Source: Ophiobolus disseminans (taxonomy: Eukaryota > Ascomycota > Dothideomycetes > Pleosporales > Phaeosphaeriaceae). From it: DNA of 64,000 nt. Shown here piece after piece: positions 9,482 to 20,583 of this stretch. The stretch spans positions 854,428 to 918,427 of the forward strand of contig MU006231.1 in the NCBI GenBank assembly GCA_010093685.1. Direction: 5' to 3'. Every line of letters begins with the position of its first letter. Within the stretch, counting starts at the first letter, position 1. The notes under the pieces are model-generated. The model had not been told where the DNA came from and did not search any database. It saw only the letters and a list, made by a program, of their open reading frames with translations. Made by a program: the position numbers and the translations under genes.

Positions 9482-11795
9482 TCACTTCTTCTGCCTCTTC
9501 GGACTCCTGCGCCTCGTTTCGTCTTCTACTTCTTCGACCGTTGCAGCGGGAGACGTCGCATTCGAACTCACGCTCTCGATGCGATTTTCGCCAAAGCCTG
9601 TGTCGTCGAGATGGGTGCCGTCGCTGGGGTTGAAATTGAATGCATCAGCACTTGTGCCGTCGAAGCCATTCGCGCCGTTGAGGTCTGGAGTGGGGTTGTC
9701 GAAATTGAAATCCGGTAGTCCACTCGTGTCGTTGACGCCGCCAGTATTCGAGTTATTGGGGAAGAAGTCCTGGTCCTGCACAAAAGAATCAAGATCGAGA
9801 TCGTACTGTCCTGGATCTCCCAGGCCGCCTGTGTTGCCAAAGTATCCGTTCTCTGGTAGGCCTGGGATTTGACCGCTTGGACTAAGCGGTTGGAGACGTT
9901 CCTGCAAGCTTTGGACACGCGAATTCTGCTCGTCGGACATTTGCTGCAGGATCTCGAGCTGCTTTTGGGTGGCTCGGTAATGGTTGAGATCGTGCATAAG
10001 GCGTTCCATTTCGGGAGGGTTGGGATTTGTGAGAGCATTGTTGGTGGTTGATGCGGCGCTGTTGCCAGCCATCATGGTCAAGACATTGCTGCGTTCTTGA
10101 GCTGTGAGTGGCTTATTCCCGTTCTGATTCTGGTAGTCGGAGAGGGCGGCGGGAAAGTCGAACTGGGGTGCTTGGCTTGTTGCTCCTGCGCTGGCGTTGG
10201 CGTCCTGGATGGCAGACATGATGGCGTCGTTCTCTTGCAGCGGCGTTAGGTTAGATGGCGATTCAACTTTCAGTGGCATGGAGAATGAGGTATCTCTGCC
10301 TTGGGCTGTGTTCATGTTGGGCTGCTGTCGATTCTGCGGTGCAGAGGGCTTGAACACCGATTGCTGCCTGCTTCCTGGCCTTGTAATGGGGCTCGGAGTT
10401 GGCCTTACAGTAGGGCTCATGGTCGTTGCACGGCCACCATTTGGCGCAAGCAGATCAGTCGGAGGAGCAGGCAGAAGGGCGAGGGGCTGCTTCTTCCGTG
10501 GCATTTGCGGCGACTTGTTCATGCCCATCTCGTGATTTTGGAAATCATCAACATCCACGACATTGCCATGGGGTTGCTGACGGGCTGAAGGGAACATGTC
10601 GGCCAGATTCAGACCATTCAAGCCGTTCGCATTGCCTTCTAGACTTCTGTTGTAGAATGTGGCCAGGAAAGTGAGAATCGCATTGATAGAGTTCTCGTGA
10701 CGATCATGCAGCGCTTGGAAGGATGTCGCCCGCGAATAAAGCTCCTCGTTTTGCCGTTTGATCTGGCCCAAGACCGTCGAGATCACTTTTTGTTGCTCTT
10801 GGAGTTGTCGGACCTCAACTCGCAGGCTGTTGTACTCTGATCGCGGGATCATGGCCATCTGGTCGTTGGGTCGCACGGCAAGCTCTTCGACATAGCCTCC
10901 ACCTCCTGTATCTTGCACGTACTTTCGCTCTTCGTCGCTGTCGCCCTTGCCGTCCTCGTCTCGTTTTCTTTTCGGGCCTGCTGTTGGGTTCTTCGGCTTC
11001 TGGATCAGCCATAACAGCTCCGCTCGGCCGCGCTTGAAGTACTTGTTGAAATACTCGCTCGGCGCCTTGGCCTTCGTCTCGCTCGCCTTCATGCTGTTGT
11101 CTGACAGGCCGACTTTCTTATGGAAACCGTACATGTTCAGTTGGCGTACGAAAGAAGCGTAGTTGTTGTGTTTGAACAGCTCGGGGATCAGCGTTCGCGC
11201 GAATTCGTCTTCGTCAAGTACGATGAAGGAGTTGCCGTCGTCTGACCATCGTATGAGGTTTTCGTTTTTGTTGTTGTCGAGGAAGCTGCATCATGTTAGC
11301 TCATATCAAACGGAAATGCTTGCAAAATAGAGCAATCCATATCTAATTAAAGCAGACTTACCTGCTCAGTTTCTGCACAAATGGCGGTATCTGCTTCCGC
11401 TTCGTCTGCGCATCCTTCTTGGCAATCGCAGCCTTCTGCTCCAGCTCCTCGTCATCATCCGCAGTCTCCCATTGCTGTTGCGTCGGACTCGGGTACCCAT
11501 CCCACTGACCCCGCCGCGGTGCCAGCTGTTGGTTTTGGTTCAGCCTGATTAACTGCCCCGAGTTCATCTCCGTGTCGTTGTTCAATCCGTCGAGCGAAAC
11601 CACCCGGTTGTGTCCTGCTATCGGGTTGTTGCCGTACTCGTACAGTGTGGGGTCGTTGAATGCGCTCATGTCCGTGCCGATGGTGGTGTCGTTCCAGTTC
11701 ATGAACTGGTCGGTCGGAATGGTCGCATCTTGTGGATATGTCTGCATTGGCGTCTGTGGTGATCCGCCCGGTGCGCGCCGCTTTCGGGAGGCCAT
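9482..11795 (-). CDS. HSF1: Heat shock transcription factor (HSF-type DNA-binding)
   Basis: Two exons, 11795-11362 and 11285-9482, with a 76-nt intron (GTAAGT donor, TGCAG acceptor). Joined they give 745 residues. The HSF winged-helix domain spans the splice at about residues 135-240: PPFVQKLSS, then FLDNNKNENLIRWS, FIVLDEDEFARTLIPELF, KHNNYASFVRQLNMYGFHK, and GRAELLWLIQKP. A coiled-coil trimerisation region follows (LRVEVRQLQEQQKVIST), with a second hydrophobic heptad region near the C-terminus (MSDEQNSRVQSLQERL). The rest is Gln/Asn/Pro-rich and the tail is acidic, as in activation domains. No response-regulator domain is present, so it is not Skn7; the recognition helix matches the Hsf1 rather than the Sfl1 type. 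It binds heat shock elements in chaperone genes as a trimer in the nucleus. Start ATG 11795 is the first in the open frame. Confidence 0.9.
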
Positions 11796-13272
11796 GAAGT
11801 GTCCGCTCGTGAGGGGGCACTGCTCGAGAGACCCGCTTGACCGGTTTCTCTACCGCGCGTATCCGGATCTTTGCGCCGAAGTTCGGATCCAGGCTGCACT
11901 TTCCTGCCCAACCGTATCAGCCTTGTAACGTCCTGCTTCACTTGTAATCCTGGGAAAGCGCGAATCGAAGCCTCAAGCAGATGTTCTGTCGTGAGTGGGT
12001 AGTTCCGAGCTGCGAGGGACCGTTGCGAATATGTAGGCGATTTTGTCTCGCAAGTCGCAATTTTAGTAAAACCAGGCCGTGATTGTTTCCAAACAGTCGT
12101 CGAGGAGTACAAAGGATTTTTCTTATAGTGCCAAATGCGCAAACAGCGATGTCTCAAGCGGTGTTTCTGGAAGGGCGAGGTCGTGGAGAGAAGGGCGCAG
12201 GTGGTGGACGAGGTAAATGCGGTGGTGCGTTAGTTGGGTTGAGGCATACACTGGGCGAAAGCGATCCAATGGGCGCAAGAAATTCACAGTTTCGAGTATG
12301 GCCTAAGCGCGAACGGTCGGACGGAGCTTCCGGTGAGAGAGAGAGTGGTGTGGAGAGTGGTGAGGTGCAAAGCTGTCAACATTGCGTCGTCAACGGTCAT
12401 TCAGCGTTCCCGTAGTTTGGCCGTGCCCGAGCCCGCACTGACTTGTGATCCCTGCATATGTCACCCAATCCTGCCCGCGACGACAGCCTCACCCGCCTTC
12501 CGTCAGCGCACATGTTACATCTCCAACTCAGGTATACCGTGCGATTTTTGGATTATTAGATCACGATAAAACATGCATCAACGACTGATCGTCAAAGAGC
12601 AGGGCACAATTACATATCCGGTAGAGAAGGGCCGACTCCTCCAGTAGCGACGTGTCATACTCTCGTCGACGGAAGCCTGCCCTGAGGGTATCTGTGGGTT
12701 GAATAGGGCTTCTTGGATGTTACTATCCAGATGTGACGATATTCAGGACTCGTAACCACATGTATGCTTTCAACAAGTCTCGATGGAAGAGAGCTCGTAA
12801 TGAACATCACTCTGTTTGAATGCCGGTAAGGTACGGCCTTCGCGCTGCGATCAGTGTCATAACCACGTGTATGTTGTAGTATTGTAACACTGTGATTGCG
12901 TTATATGTCGGCAGCTTCCCATCTTGGAGCTATTGGGTCTTCATCAAGAACGTCTGTGAAGCTTCCTTTCATCACATTATGCCTATCAACATTGTTCCCA
13001 TCGGCAAATTACCCAACATCAGATGACAGGTTGGAACTTAGTCTTTCCGCACTTCTGCGACCCAATTCGACATATCAGTCTCGCTCATCTTGGATCAGTG
13101 TCCTTCGAAGTTTCCGTACGCTGTGAGGCATTTTGAGTCCAAAAGACTGTGCCGTAAGGGGTTCTGACAAAGTCAAAATGGGCCAATGTTGCTAGCCTTC
13201 CTAAAGAATGTTGTGGCGGTCGGATGCAACAGCGTCTACTGTTCGTCATTACGTCGTGACAAGGCTACTGCG
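11796..13272. other. Long intergenic: HSF promoter and unassigned DNA
   Basis: About 1.5 kb upstream of the heat shock factor gene and downstream of the membrane-protein gene. A long 5' leader of the HSF gene probably occupies part of it. No frame with domain motifs, RNA gene or clear repeat was found. Confidence 0.45.
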
Positions 13273-15141
13273 TCATACTGGAGTCGATGGAGTAGTCGTC
13301 TTCGATGAGATTGCTGAGCTGATCGATGTTTCCGAAACACCAAGATCTAGCTTCGGCCCGAGATTCTTCCTCCTGACGACTTCAACCTCTCCATGCTCTT
13401 CATCGCCCTCTTCGAAGATTCCATATTCGACTTTGGTACCTTTGGTTCTGCGGGTACCATAGAGCTCCTGCTCCAGTTCGTTTGTGTTCGCCCTGACGAG
13501 TTGCTTCTCGCTCATTCCGGTCTTCCGCTTCGCTGCCTTCGCCATGGCAAACGCGGCGCGCAACGGTGTCATCTGGTAGCCACCTTTGACGAGCGTGGAC
13601 CGGAACTGCGCATCTTGCCACAGAATGTACATTGTGAGTGCCCAGCCAAAATGAACGAAGACAAACATGCCACTCAACATTGTCGAGAAGCCCCATTTGT
13701 ACGTGGGATTGGCCGTATCGGGCAAGCAGCGTGTTTTGTCGTAGAGGTACATGAATTCATAGCCTCTGCCACCGTAACAAAATCCGGTGGTAATATTGAG
13801 GCTTAACGCATCATACGATTTGCCATCGACGGTCATATTGAAGCTTGCCCCACCTTGACGCAAATTAGGGATTAGCACGTATAAAGTTGTCGTGTTGGAC
13901 CGCTCACATTGTTGTAACACTGGAACTCTGGATTGGCTCGAGCTGCTCCATGTATCCCTTTCGAATGTTTTATTGACTCCTGGGTAATCGAATCGACCTT
14001 AGGATGTTAGCCTATCAGCATCCAAGGAATTGTGTTCCTCACAGTCATTTAGGTAGGCTCTGGAATAATGGTGAAGCATCCATGTACTATATTCGTTGGG
14101 CGAGAGTATCGTTCCGTTGCGCAGTTGACAGTTGCAATCATTGCGACGCATAATCTTTTCGTTGTAAGCACGATAGGATGAATCTTCGTCCGCACAAATA
14201 GGCTCGTCAAACGTCTTGTCCGGGGTGCCCATCACAACCCCGGATCGCTCGATAGACTCAGCCGTGACGATGTTATTGTCGTCGTCAAGGCTGACCCACG
14301 CTATGCTGGTGCTATCGTATCCCGTCATGGCGCCGAGGAACATTGGTATACACATGATATAGAATGTCGCCATCCACATGTAGAAGAACAAGGCCTTGGT
14401 GCGCTTACTCCTTGAGCACCACAGCTCTTTGACCAGAGTCCATAACGACAGGAGGCTCGGCCCCTCCAATGCTATTCTCTGAAAGATTTGGAAGGAGGTT
14501 GGGTGCCGTTCGATAGCTCGGAGAAGCGCGTCAGAGAAGACAACATATCCGACCCACCAAGCTATCATCTGAACTCCACGGCCAACAAGGATATCCCATG
14601 CCACGTCTAACGACTTCACTTCAGCGAAGCTGAACCGACCGAAAGTCTTGTCGAGAACGAAGAACTTCTCGATGCCTGATATGGTCGAATTCTCCGGCGT
14701 GCCGAAACTGTCGCCACAGCTCAGTACCTTATCCTGGAAGACTCCATAAAACGGGCGATTTCCAGGTGAACTTTGCCCAATAGGTGTGTAATAACCCAGG
14801 AAGGCCATTGGCGCGACACCGAAAACGAGAACTAGAAGAAAGGCGAGCACTTGTCTGAGGGATGGTGTGAGCGCTCTTAAGAAAGGCCAACCACGGGCAC
14901 ACATGAACCTCCAGGCCGCATCGCATGCAGATTTCGATCTCTGGGCAATTGGTCGACAGGCAGAATTCCAGCCATATCTCAGCTTCCACCAGTTCCAGCT
15001 CTTTCTTGGCTTCTCCCTAGCGATATCGTTTCCCCAGGTCGTTGAGTATGCTGGAAGGGTCTCGGTTGGACTGGGCGACGCAAAGTCATACTTGCGATCC
15101 TCAGTCATGGTGGGTTCCTCGTTATACGTCGTGCATGACAT
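13273..15141 (-). CDS. Fungal multi-pass membrane protein, function unknown
   Basis: Two exons, 15141-14043 and 13997-13273. A 45-nt intron (GTGAGG donor, CTAACATCCTAAG acceptor) joins LND to CRFDYPGVNK in frame, giving 607 residues. Hydrophobic helices are visible at roughly 98-118 (VLAFLLVLVFGVAPM), 190-215 (MIAWWVGYVVF), 262-285 (FFYMWMATFYIMCIPMFLG) and 455-480 (MLSGMFVFVHFGWALTMYILW). The segment between helices 3 and 4 has NxT/S sites and several Cys (CNCQ, CEH or spliced CRFD), suggesting a large extracytoplasmic loop. The C-terminal 110 residues are charged and cytosolic. I do not recognise a named domain. The layout resembles uncharacterised membrane proteins common in Pleosporales. 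A second in-frame Met (MTEDRK, residue 12) is an alternative start. Confidence 0.8.
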
Positions 15142-16494
15142 CTGTGCAAATACGAACTCGGCTCTCGGTTCCAGAGTTTTGGGGCTGTAGAAGGCGGATT
15201 GAGGGACCCAATTCGAGGGCCATCAAAGGAGGGTTTGAGGTATCTGGGTCGTGCCTGACCACGTACGGTAACGGAAGTTCCCCATGGTGCCTACAAGCTA
15301 CCTTTTCTTGCACAAGTGGGAGGCCTAATCCTACACAGCCTCCGCAAGGATGTGATCCTTCGTGCACTAACAGACCACGGGAAGTCGAAAACGAAGATGA
15401 TCAACACAAGTCGTCGAAACGCAATTCATTATGGTAAATGATGATGCAACGCGCTGAACGATAAAAAATGTGGTATCACTTGCCGCTATGTTTTGAACAT
15501 TAATTTGAAAAATATATGGTCATTACAGATGTAGAGAAGCAGGAAGCGTGCTTGGACGTGAAACGCGTTCCAACGCCGCTAACCGGGACTTTCTATTCGT
15601 AAGATTCAGGAACGCCAGAGCACGGACCTATTTTCTAGGAACATCCCATCAGCGTGCGTCACCCTCAGAACATCGATAGGCTCTCGTCAAATAATTGTTT
15701 CTTACCGCTCGTACCTCTGGCTAAACAACAGCCTATTCCATGATTGGACAGGAGTCATGTTTTCATTCGCGAAAGCAACGTTGTGACGGCACGGAAATCA
15801 AGCAGGAGCGGTGAAGTTGAATGTACTCCTACTGCACGGGACAAGCGCAGAGAGTTGTCGGTGTAAACATGTGCGGTCTCCAGTCGGGCTGGTGGCCGAC
15901 CGTCGATCGTGTCAAGTGTGAGTGGTCGTGAAGGACACCACAAAGCTGTCATGCGACAGAGCGAAATTTCGCGATGTGTTCTCACACTCATGTCTGTTTG
16001 AAAAGGTTAAAACGAATTTTCAAAGCAATGAGCGAAAAGTAAACGAATTGCGTAACAAAGATTAATCTAAGTCGACTCAAGCCATCTTCGACCCTCACGT
16101 GCCGGCCAGTTTGCACCATGTAGAGAGCAACACCAAGTACCAGACCGGTCTCTCCAACTGCAGAGCATCTGCAAACCTCTGACTGATACAGCAGCCTGTA
16201 TATCCTCGCGCATCTTTGAGCCTAAGAAATGCAAAAACAGTCACGATGATCATCTTAAAGTGAGGGTGAACCAGAGTCCACGATCCCACAAAGCCAATTT
16301 CCCAACTCACCTTCACCTTCATATTCCCGCACCGCCACTCATCCTAAGATATCAGCTCGTATCCACTATAGATATCGCACTCTACTCACCCTCCAATTCT
16401 TTCCTTCCGCTATCCACTCCGACACTTTTCACATCCAACACTCACAATCTAAACGTCATCTTCCTACAAGAACACTTCCATCAAAAGTATCAAA
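15142..16494. promoter_or_regulatory. Divergent intergenic region, 1.35 kb
   Basis: Lies between the minus-strand membrane gene and the plus-strand small nuclear-type gene. The last 250 bases are strongly CT/CA-rich (16310-16490), as in fungal leaders, and run into CAAAATG. Nothing else could be assigned. Confidence 0.45.
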
Positions 16495-17136
16495 ATGCCT
16501 CCCAAGAGAAAGGTCGCTGCTGAGGGTGCCGAGGAAACCAATGGCGTAAGTACTTCCCCACGAATTGACCAAACCACCCACTGACACATACAGGCTTTCC
16601 GCTGGACCCTCGAGAACGAGCGCAAGGTACATCTTCCTCTCCCAATCTATTCCTCCTCATCTAACCCATCCACAGCTCCTCATACTCATCCAAAACCGCA
16701 CCCTCGCAGCCGAAGACTACGACCGCCTCCTCACCGCCTTCCCCGGTACGTATCATTCGACCACTCTAACCCATGCTACCAGATCACCTGCTAACGCCTC
16801 CCAGGCACCAACCTCAACGGCGTCAAGATCAAGTGTTCCCGCTTCCGCGTCGAGCAACGCAACACGTACGAGGAATTGGGTTGGCAGCTCCCCGAGGGCG
16901 GTGCTGGCGCAAAGCGCAAGAAGGATGAGCCGGACACACCTGTCAAGAAGCCGCGCGCTAAGAAGGAGACCAAGGCAAAGGAGAGCGAGGACGACGGTGA
17001 GGGTGTGAAGGACGAGCCAGAGACGCCAGTCAAGAAGCCACGCGCGAAGAAAGCAGCCAAGGCAAAGGAGAGCGAGGACGATGGTGAGGGTGTGGGCGTT
17101 GGTGTCAAGGAGGAGAACATCGAGGACAAGGCTTAA
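16495..17136 (+). CDS. Small lysine-rich protein with N-terminal SANT-like helical domain
   Basis: Four exons: 16495-16545, 16594-16626, 16676-16745 and 16805-17136. The introns are 48, 49 and 59 nt with GTAAGT, GTACAT and GTACGT donors. The product is 161 residues. After MPPKRK comes FRWTLENERKLLILIQN, then EDYDRLLTAFPG and GVKIKCSRFRVEQRNTY, a compact helical domain seen in many short filamentous-fungal proteins and resembling a Myb/SANT fold (inference). The second half is a duplicated Lys/Pro/acid block with PVKKPRAKK, an AT-hook-like or nuclear-localisation type motif. Role unknown; a nuclear DNA- or chromatin-binding protein is the best guess. The splicing of three tiny exons and the uninterrupted frame after them support a real gene. 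Confidence 0.85.
16927..17100 (+). repeat. 87-bp direct repeat, two copies, in coding sequence
   Basis: Copies at 16927-17013 and 17014-17100, in frame (29 codons each). They encode DEPxTPVKKPRAKK followed by AKESEDDGEGV. Differences are mostly silent or conservative. Confidence 0.9.
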
Positions 17137-17595
17137 TTTGGAAGACTCACCCATGATGGAGTTGCCTGGACCAGGGCGCGATGGCTTTGGGTGCATCAGA
17201 TCTGGCATCAATGGGTACTTGAGTTGGTGTACATCACTAAGGAAGGGGTCGGATCAGCAGCGGTATGCAGCACAATGTTTGCGCAGGGGGGTATCGTATG
17301 ACTACAGCCCAGTAATACACACTTTCGAGCACTTGCAGTCTATCTCAAGACTGTGTTCGTGGTGCAATCCATATCTGTGCTCGGTCAGTAGGCAGGACAA
17401 TGATTGTTAGGATCACGCAAGTCTTTTGTGAATTGGATTGACATATTGATAATCAGACTTGCATCCTGATGTGAGGTATCTTTGTAACGCCGTACACCAT
17501 AATAAGCGACCTAGGTCGTGATTCATGCGCCGTGAGATGCTCCATATACTTTATACCATGACTGCACCAGTACTCTCCCCCAATGAGGCTAGAAT
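17137..17595. other. Convergent 3' spacer
   Basis: Holds the 3' ends of the small lysine-rich gene and UFD1. No other signal was seen. Confidence 0.5.
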
Positions 17596-18763
17596 TTATT
17601 TGTCTCCCTTCTTCTTTCGCAGCGTCTGCCCTGCACCTTCGAAGTGTGTCGACTTCTTCTGCTCACCCTCCTCTTCTTTACCCTTTACAGGCTTGATTTC
17701 GTAACCGAAGAACAGCTTGCCAGGACCTAACCTCAGTGGCTGCGGGCCATTTGTGCGTCGTGTAGTGGGTGGTGGGTTGGTGGAGTGTCCGGCAATGGGC
17801 GTAGATGCCTGCGGTGTGGGAGCTTTGCTGCCCTTCTTTGCGAGCTTGTGACCGGTGGTGAGGAAGTTGGAGGATGCCGCCTTAGCGCCGGCAGCAGCTG
17901 TGCCTGACGAGGGTGCAATCGCGGCATAGTTAATAGCCTGTGCCATGGTGCCTTGAGAATGCACTGTCCCACCCTTTCCAGCCATGACACCCTTTCCACT
18001 TCTTGGTGTGCTTGTTCCGCTAGTCTTTTGTGGCTCTTGGTAGCCTACAGGCGGTGCGAAGTCGACCGACAGATCGGTTTCGAGCGTGCAGATGGCTTTG
18101 CTGGCGTGCTCTGGCTTCGTCTCAAGCACTGCTATGCTGTAGACGTTATCGTTGTATGCGAAGGTAAAGATGTCGCCCTTAGTGAGGCAGGAGAAACCTC
18201 GGAACGCGTTCTCGAGCACGGCTTTGGGGTCCGAGATGTCGAGGAAAGACGGGTCTTGTGGCTGTAGCTTGATGAAAGTGCCGAGGGGAAGGTCGGTCGA
18301 CTTAACTTGTAGGAGGTCGCCCGGCTCGAGTCGCAGGGTCTGCATAAGCTGCAAAGAGTCAGTAAACGTAGCCTTCGATGTGGACCTTCGGACGTACCCA
18401 GTACGGGAGATAGATCTTGCCCTCTTCTGCAATAAACTCCAATACACCAGCGTGCGTCTTCTTGCCGTCTTCCTTGCCGTTTATGAGCTCAAAGAGCATA
18501 GGATACGTGATGTGCAGCCTGGTGAGCTTGTCGAGGGCGCTAGGAGGGAGGAACACCTTGCCGCCATGGTTCGCCTCTTCGCGCTCCGGACCTGGCAGCA
18601 TGACGATGGGGTAGCAGCGGAAGTACTCGTCAAACCTCCGTGGAGCGCCCCCGCGGCGAAGGGACTGATACATGGCCATCGGATCGTCTTCGTTGTAGAA
18701 GCCGGGGTTGAACTGGGTGAGGTGAGTAGAGGTACTGCGAAGTGGGTGGGCTGCTCTTACCAT
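17596..18763 (-). CDS. UFD1: Ubiquitin fusion degradation protein UFD1
   Basis: UFD1 with Npl4 is the cofactor that brings ubiquitylated substrates to the Cdc48/p97 ATPase for ER-associated and nuclear protein degradation. The double-psi barrel domain is clear: RFDEYFRCYPIVM, GGKVFLPPSALDKL, YPMLFEL, GVLEFIAEEGKIYLPYW, then across a 49-nt intron (18397-18349; GTACGT donor, TTTGCAG acceptor) MQTLRLEPGDLLQV, PLGTFIKLQPQ, FLDISDPKAVLE. The C-terminal half is low complexity with the conserved LFFGYEIKP Cdc48/Npl4-binding type motif. A second intron is likely directly after the start codon: GTAAGA at 18760 to CCCAG at 18713 is 48 nt, a multiple of three. Spliced, the protein starts MFNPGFYN (356 aa); retained, it starts MVRAAHP (372 aa). 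The gene diverges from LIN1. Confidence 0.93.
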
Positions 18764-19260
18764 TTTGGAGGGGTAGATTTTGTAGGGAAGGCGCGACTCT
18801 CTACAGGGACGACTAGAGAGAGAGTGATAGAGTCTGAGAGAGGCGTTGAAGGGAAACGGAGTGTTTTTATAGAAAGGTTAACACCAGGAGTGAATGACGA
18901 AGCGTAGGGTGCTAGGTAGCGGTACGGTGGTCTGTTCAGACCTTGAGTGCAATTTCACTGCAACAGTAGAGTCCGACGTTTTTTACAGACTTTTGCCTGT
19001 GATGGAAAGCAAAAAAGTCCCCAAAAGTACAGCAGATGATCTTGGTTTTGCTGACAGAGGTATCGTTCTGTATGTAGCTGAATGTCCTGCGTGTCGCGGC
19101 ATGAGATGGCGCCGTAGCAGGTCGGAACTGTGGAATGGAAACGCCGCTAGTTTCCAAGCTAAAGCTCAAGCTCTCAAAGTATTAGGTGGACGTCACTGCC
19201 TGGGCACCCACACGTTCGCTTTATCTTCAACAAAATACGCGCCTCCGATCGAAGACCGCC
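18764..19260. promoter_or_regulatory. Divergent promoter, UFD1 / LIN1
   Basis: A 497-bp region shared by two genes reading apart. It contains purine/GA repeats near 18800-18850. No defined factor site can be assigned by eye. Confidence 0.4.
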
Positions 19261-20583
19261 ATGGCAAGCTCGAGCGGGACGCACAACCCAGCGCGACCGA
19301 AGCGTGCAGGCGAACATTTCACGCGAACACACCATTTAGACGGCGACGAGCCGTCCACGAAAAAGCCCCGTTTTGACCCACGGAATCCTTCTACACTTGC
19401 TCCCGATGCCGACGACGAAGAAGACCCCGTGCTCGAGGCTGATGTCATAGGCAAGGGCGCTGGCATCAAGCGCAACGCGGTTAACATAGATGGCTACGAC
19501 TCTGACAGCTCCACTGAGAACTTCAATGCGCGCGCAGAAGCGAAAACCAGCAAAGCCAAGCCTCCGGTCGACGATGACGACGATGACGACATGTTCGCGA
19601 ACGAAGACAACGACGACGACCAAGATGAGGAGTCGCGTAGAGACCAAACACAGAAGAAGAAGCTGCGATTTCTGGATGCCGACGAGATTGAGGGCCAGGA
19701 AGACACCAGCAAATCGGGAGGGCACGTCGCAGCGGACTTCACCAAAGGTCCTGGCAAGGCGACACAAGAGGTTGAAAGCAGCAGTGAGAGTGGCGAGGAC
19801 GAGGACCGGGACCGTGTGGAGTCGGACATGGACGAGGAGCTGGGAGCTGGGAGCAAAAGGAAGCACGCCCCAAAGTTGGACGCGTTCAACATGCACGCTG
19901 AGCAGGAGGAGGGTCGATTTGACGAGGCAGGCAACTTTGTGCGAAAAGCTTACGACCCGGAGGCCGCGCAGGACTCTTGGCTCGAAGGTGTTTCGAAGAA
20001 GGACATGAAGAAGGCAAAGGAGGCCCGAGACATGAGGGATGCAGAGCAAAAAGCGCGAGAGCGAGCAGAAGACGCCATTATCACCAGCGACGTTCTCTCG
20101 AACCTGATCTCACATCTGGACGTGGGTGAGACGCCAATGGAGGCGCTGGTACGGTATGGCAAAGCAGGACCGAAGAAGCAGATCAAGACTTGGAACAAGC
20201 GGAACACCAGCCAAGCAATGGACGTTGACGCAGATCCGGAGCAGGAAGCAGCGGTAACCAGAGCTAAGGAAGCCATAGTCGCCATTACCGAATGTGCCAG
20301 TCGACTATCGGATCGGGGTGTCGAAGACATTTACGAAAACATCCGCGAAATGATCATGCGACATTACAAGCGCGAGACAGGCGAAGACTGGAAAAATCCG
20401 CACCCGGAGAAGATAATGTGGGAGTTCCACTGGCTAACTGCGCCGGAAGGAGACATCAACGGTCCTTACGACCAGGCGACGATGCAGGCATGGGAGCAGG
20501 CCGGTCAATTTGCTGCAGGTGCTGAGTTTCGCCGGGTGGGTGAGACGGAATGGTCACGCCTATTGGACTTTGACGATGACTGA
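19261..20583 (+). CDS. LIN1: GYF-domain U5 snRNP protein, LIN1/CD2BP2 homologue
   Basis: Single exon, 440 residues from ATG 19261 (MASSSGTHNP); the frame continues upstream but the start of similarity is here. CD2BP2/Lin1 (Snu40) is a U5 snRNP component that binds Prp6 through its C-terminal GYF domain and leaves before tri-snRNP formation. The GYF domain is at the very end: MWEFHWLTAPEGDINGPYD, then MQAWEQAGQF. The middle is rich in Asp/Glu and Lys, with VNIDGYDSDSS (a conserved Lin1 block), FNMHAEQEEGRFDEAGNFVRK and WLEGVSKKDMKKA, all typical of the family. Expected location is the nucleus. Confidence 0.92.
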   Translation: MASSSGTHNPARPKRAGEHFTRTHHLDGDEPSTKKPRFDPRNPSTLAPDADDEEDPVLEADVIGKGAGIKRNAVNIDGYDSDSSTENFNARAEAKTSKAKPPVDDDDDDDMFANEDNDDDQDEESRRDQTQKKKLRFLDADEIEGQEDTSKSGGHVAADFTKGPGKATQEVESSSESGEDEDRDRVESDMDEELGAGSKRKHAPKLDAFNMHAEQEEGRFDEAGNFVRKAYDPEAAQDSWLEGVSKKDMKKAKEARDMRDAEQKARERAEDAIITSDVLSNLISHLDVGETPMEALVRYGKAGPKKQIKTWNKRNTSQAMDVDADPEQEAAVTRAKEAIVAITECASRLSDRGVEDIYENIREMIMRHYKRETGEDWKNPHPEKIMWEFHWLTAPEGDINGPYDQATMQAWEQAGQFAAGAEFRRVGETEWSRLLDFDDD

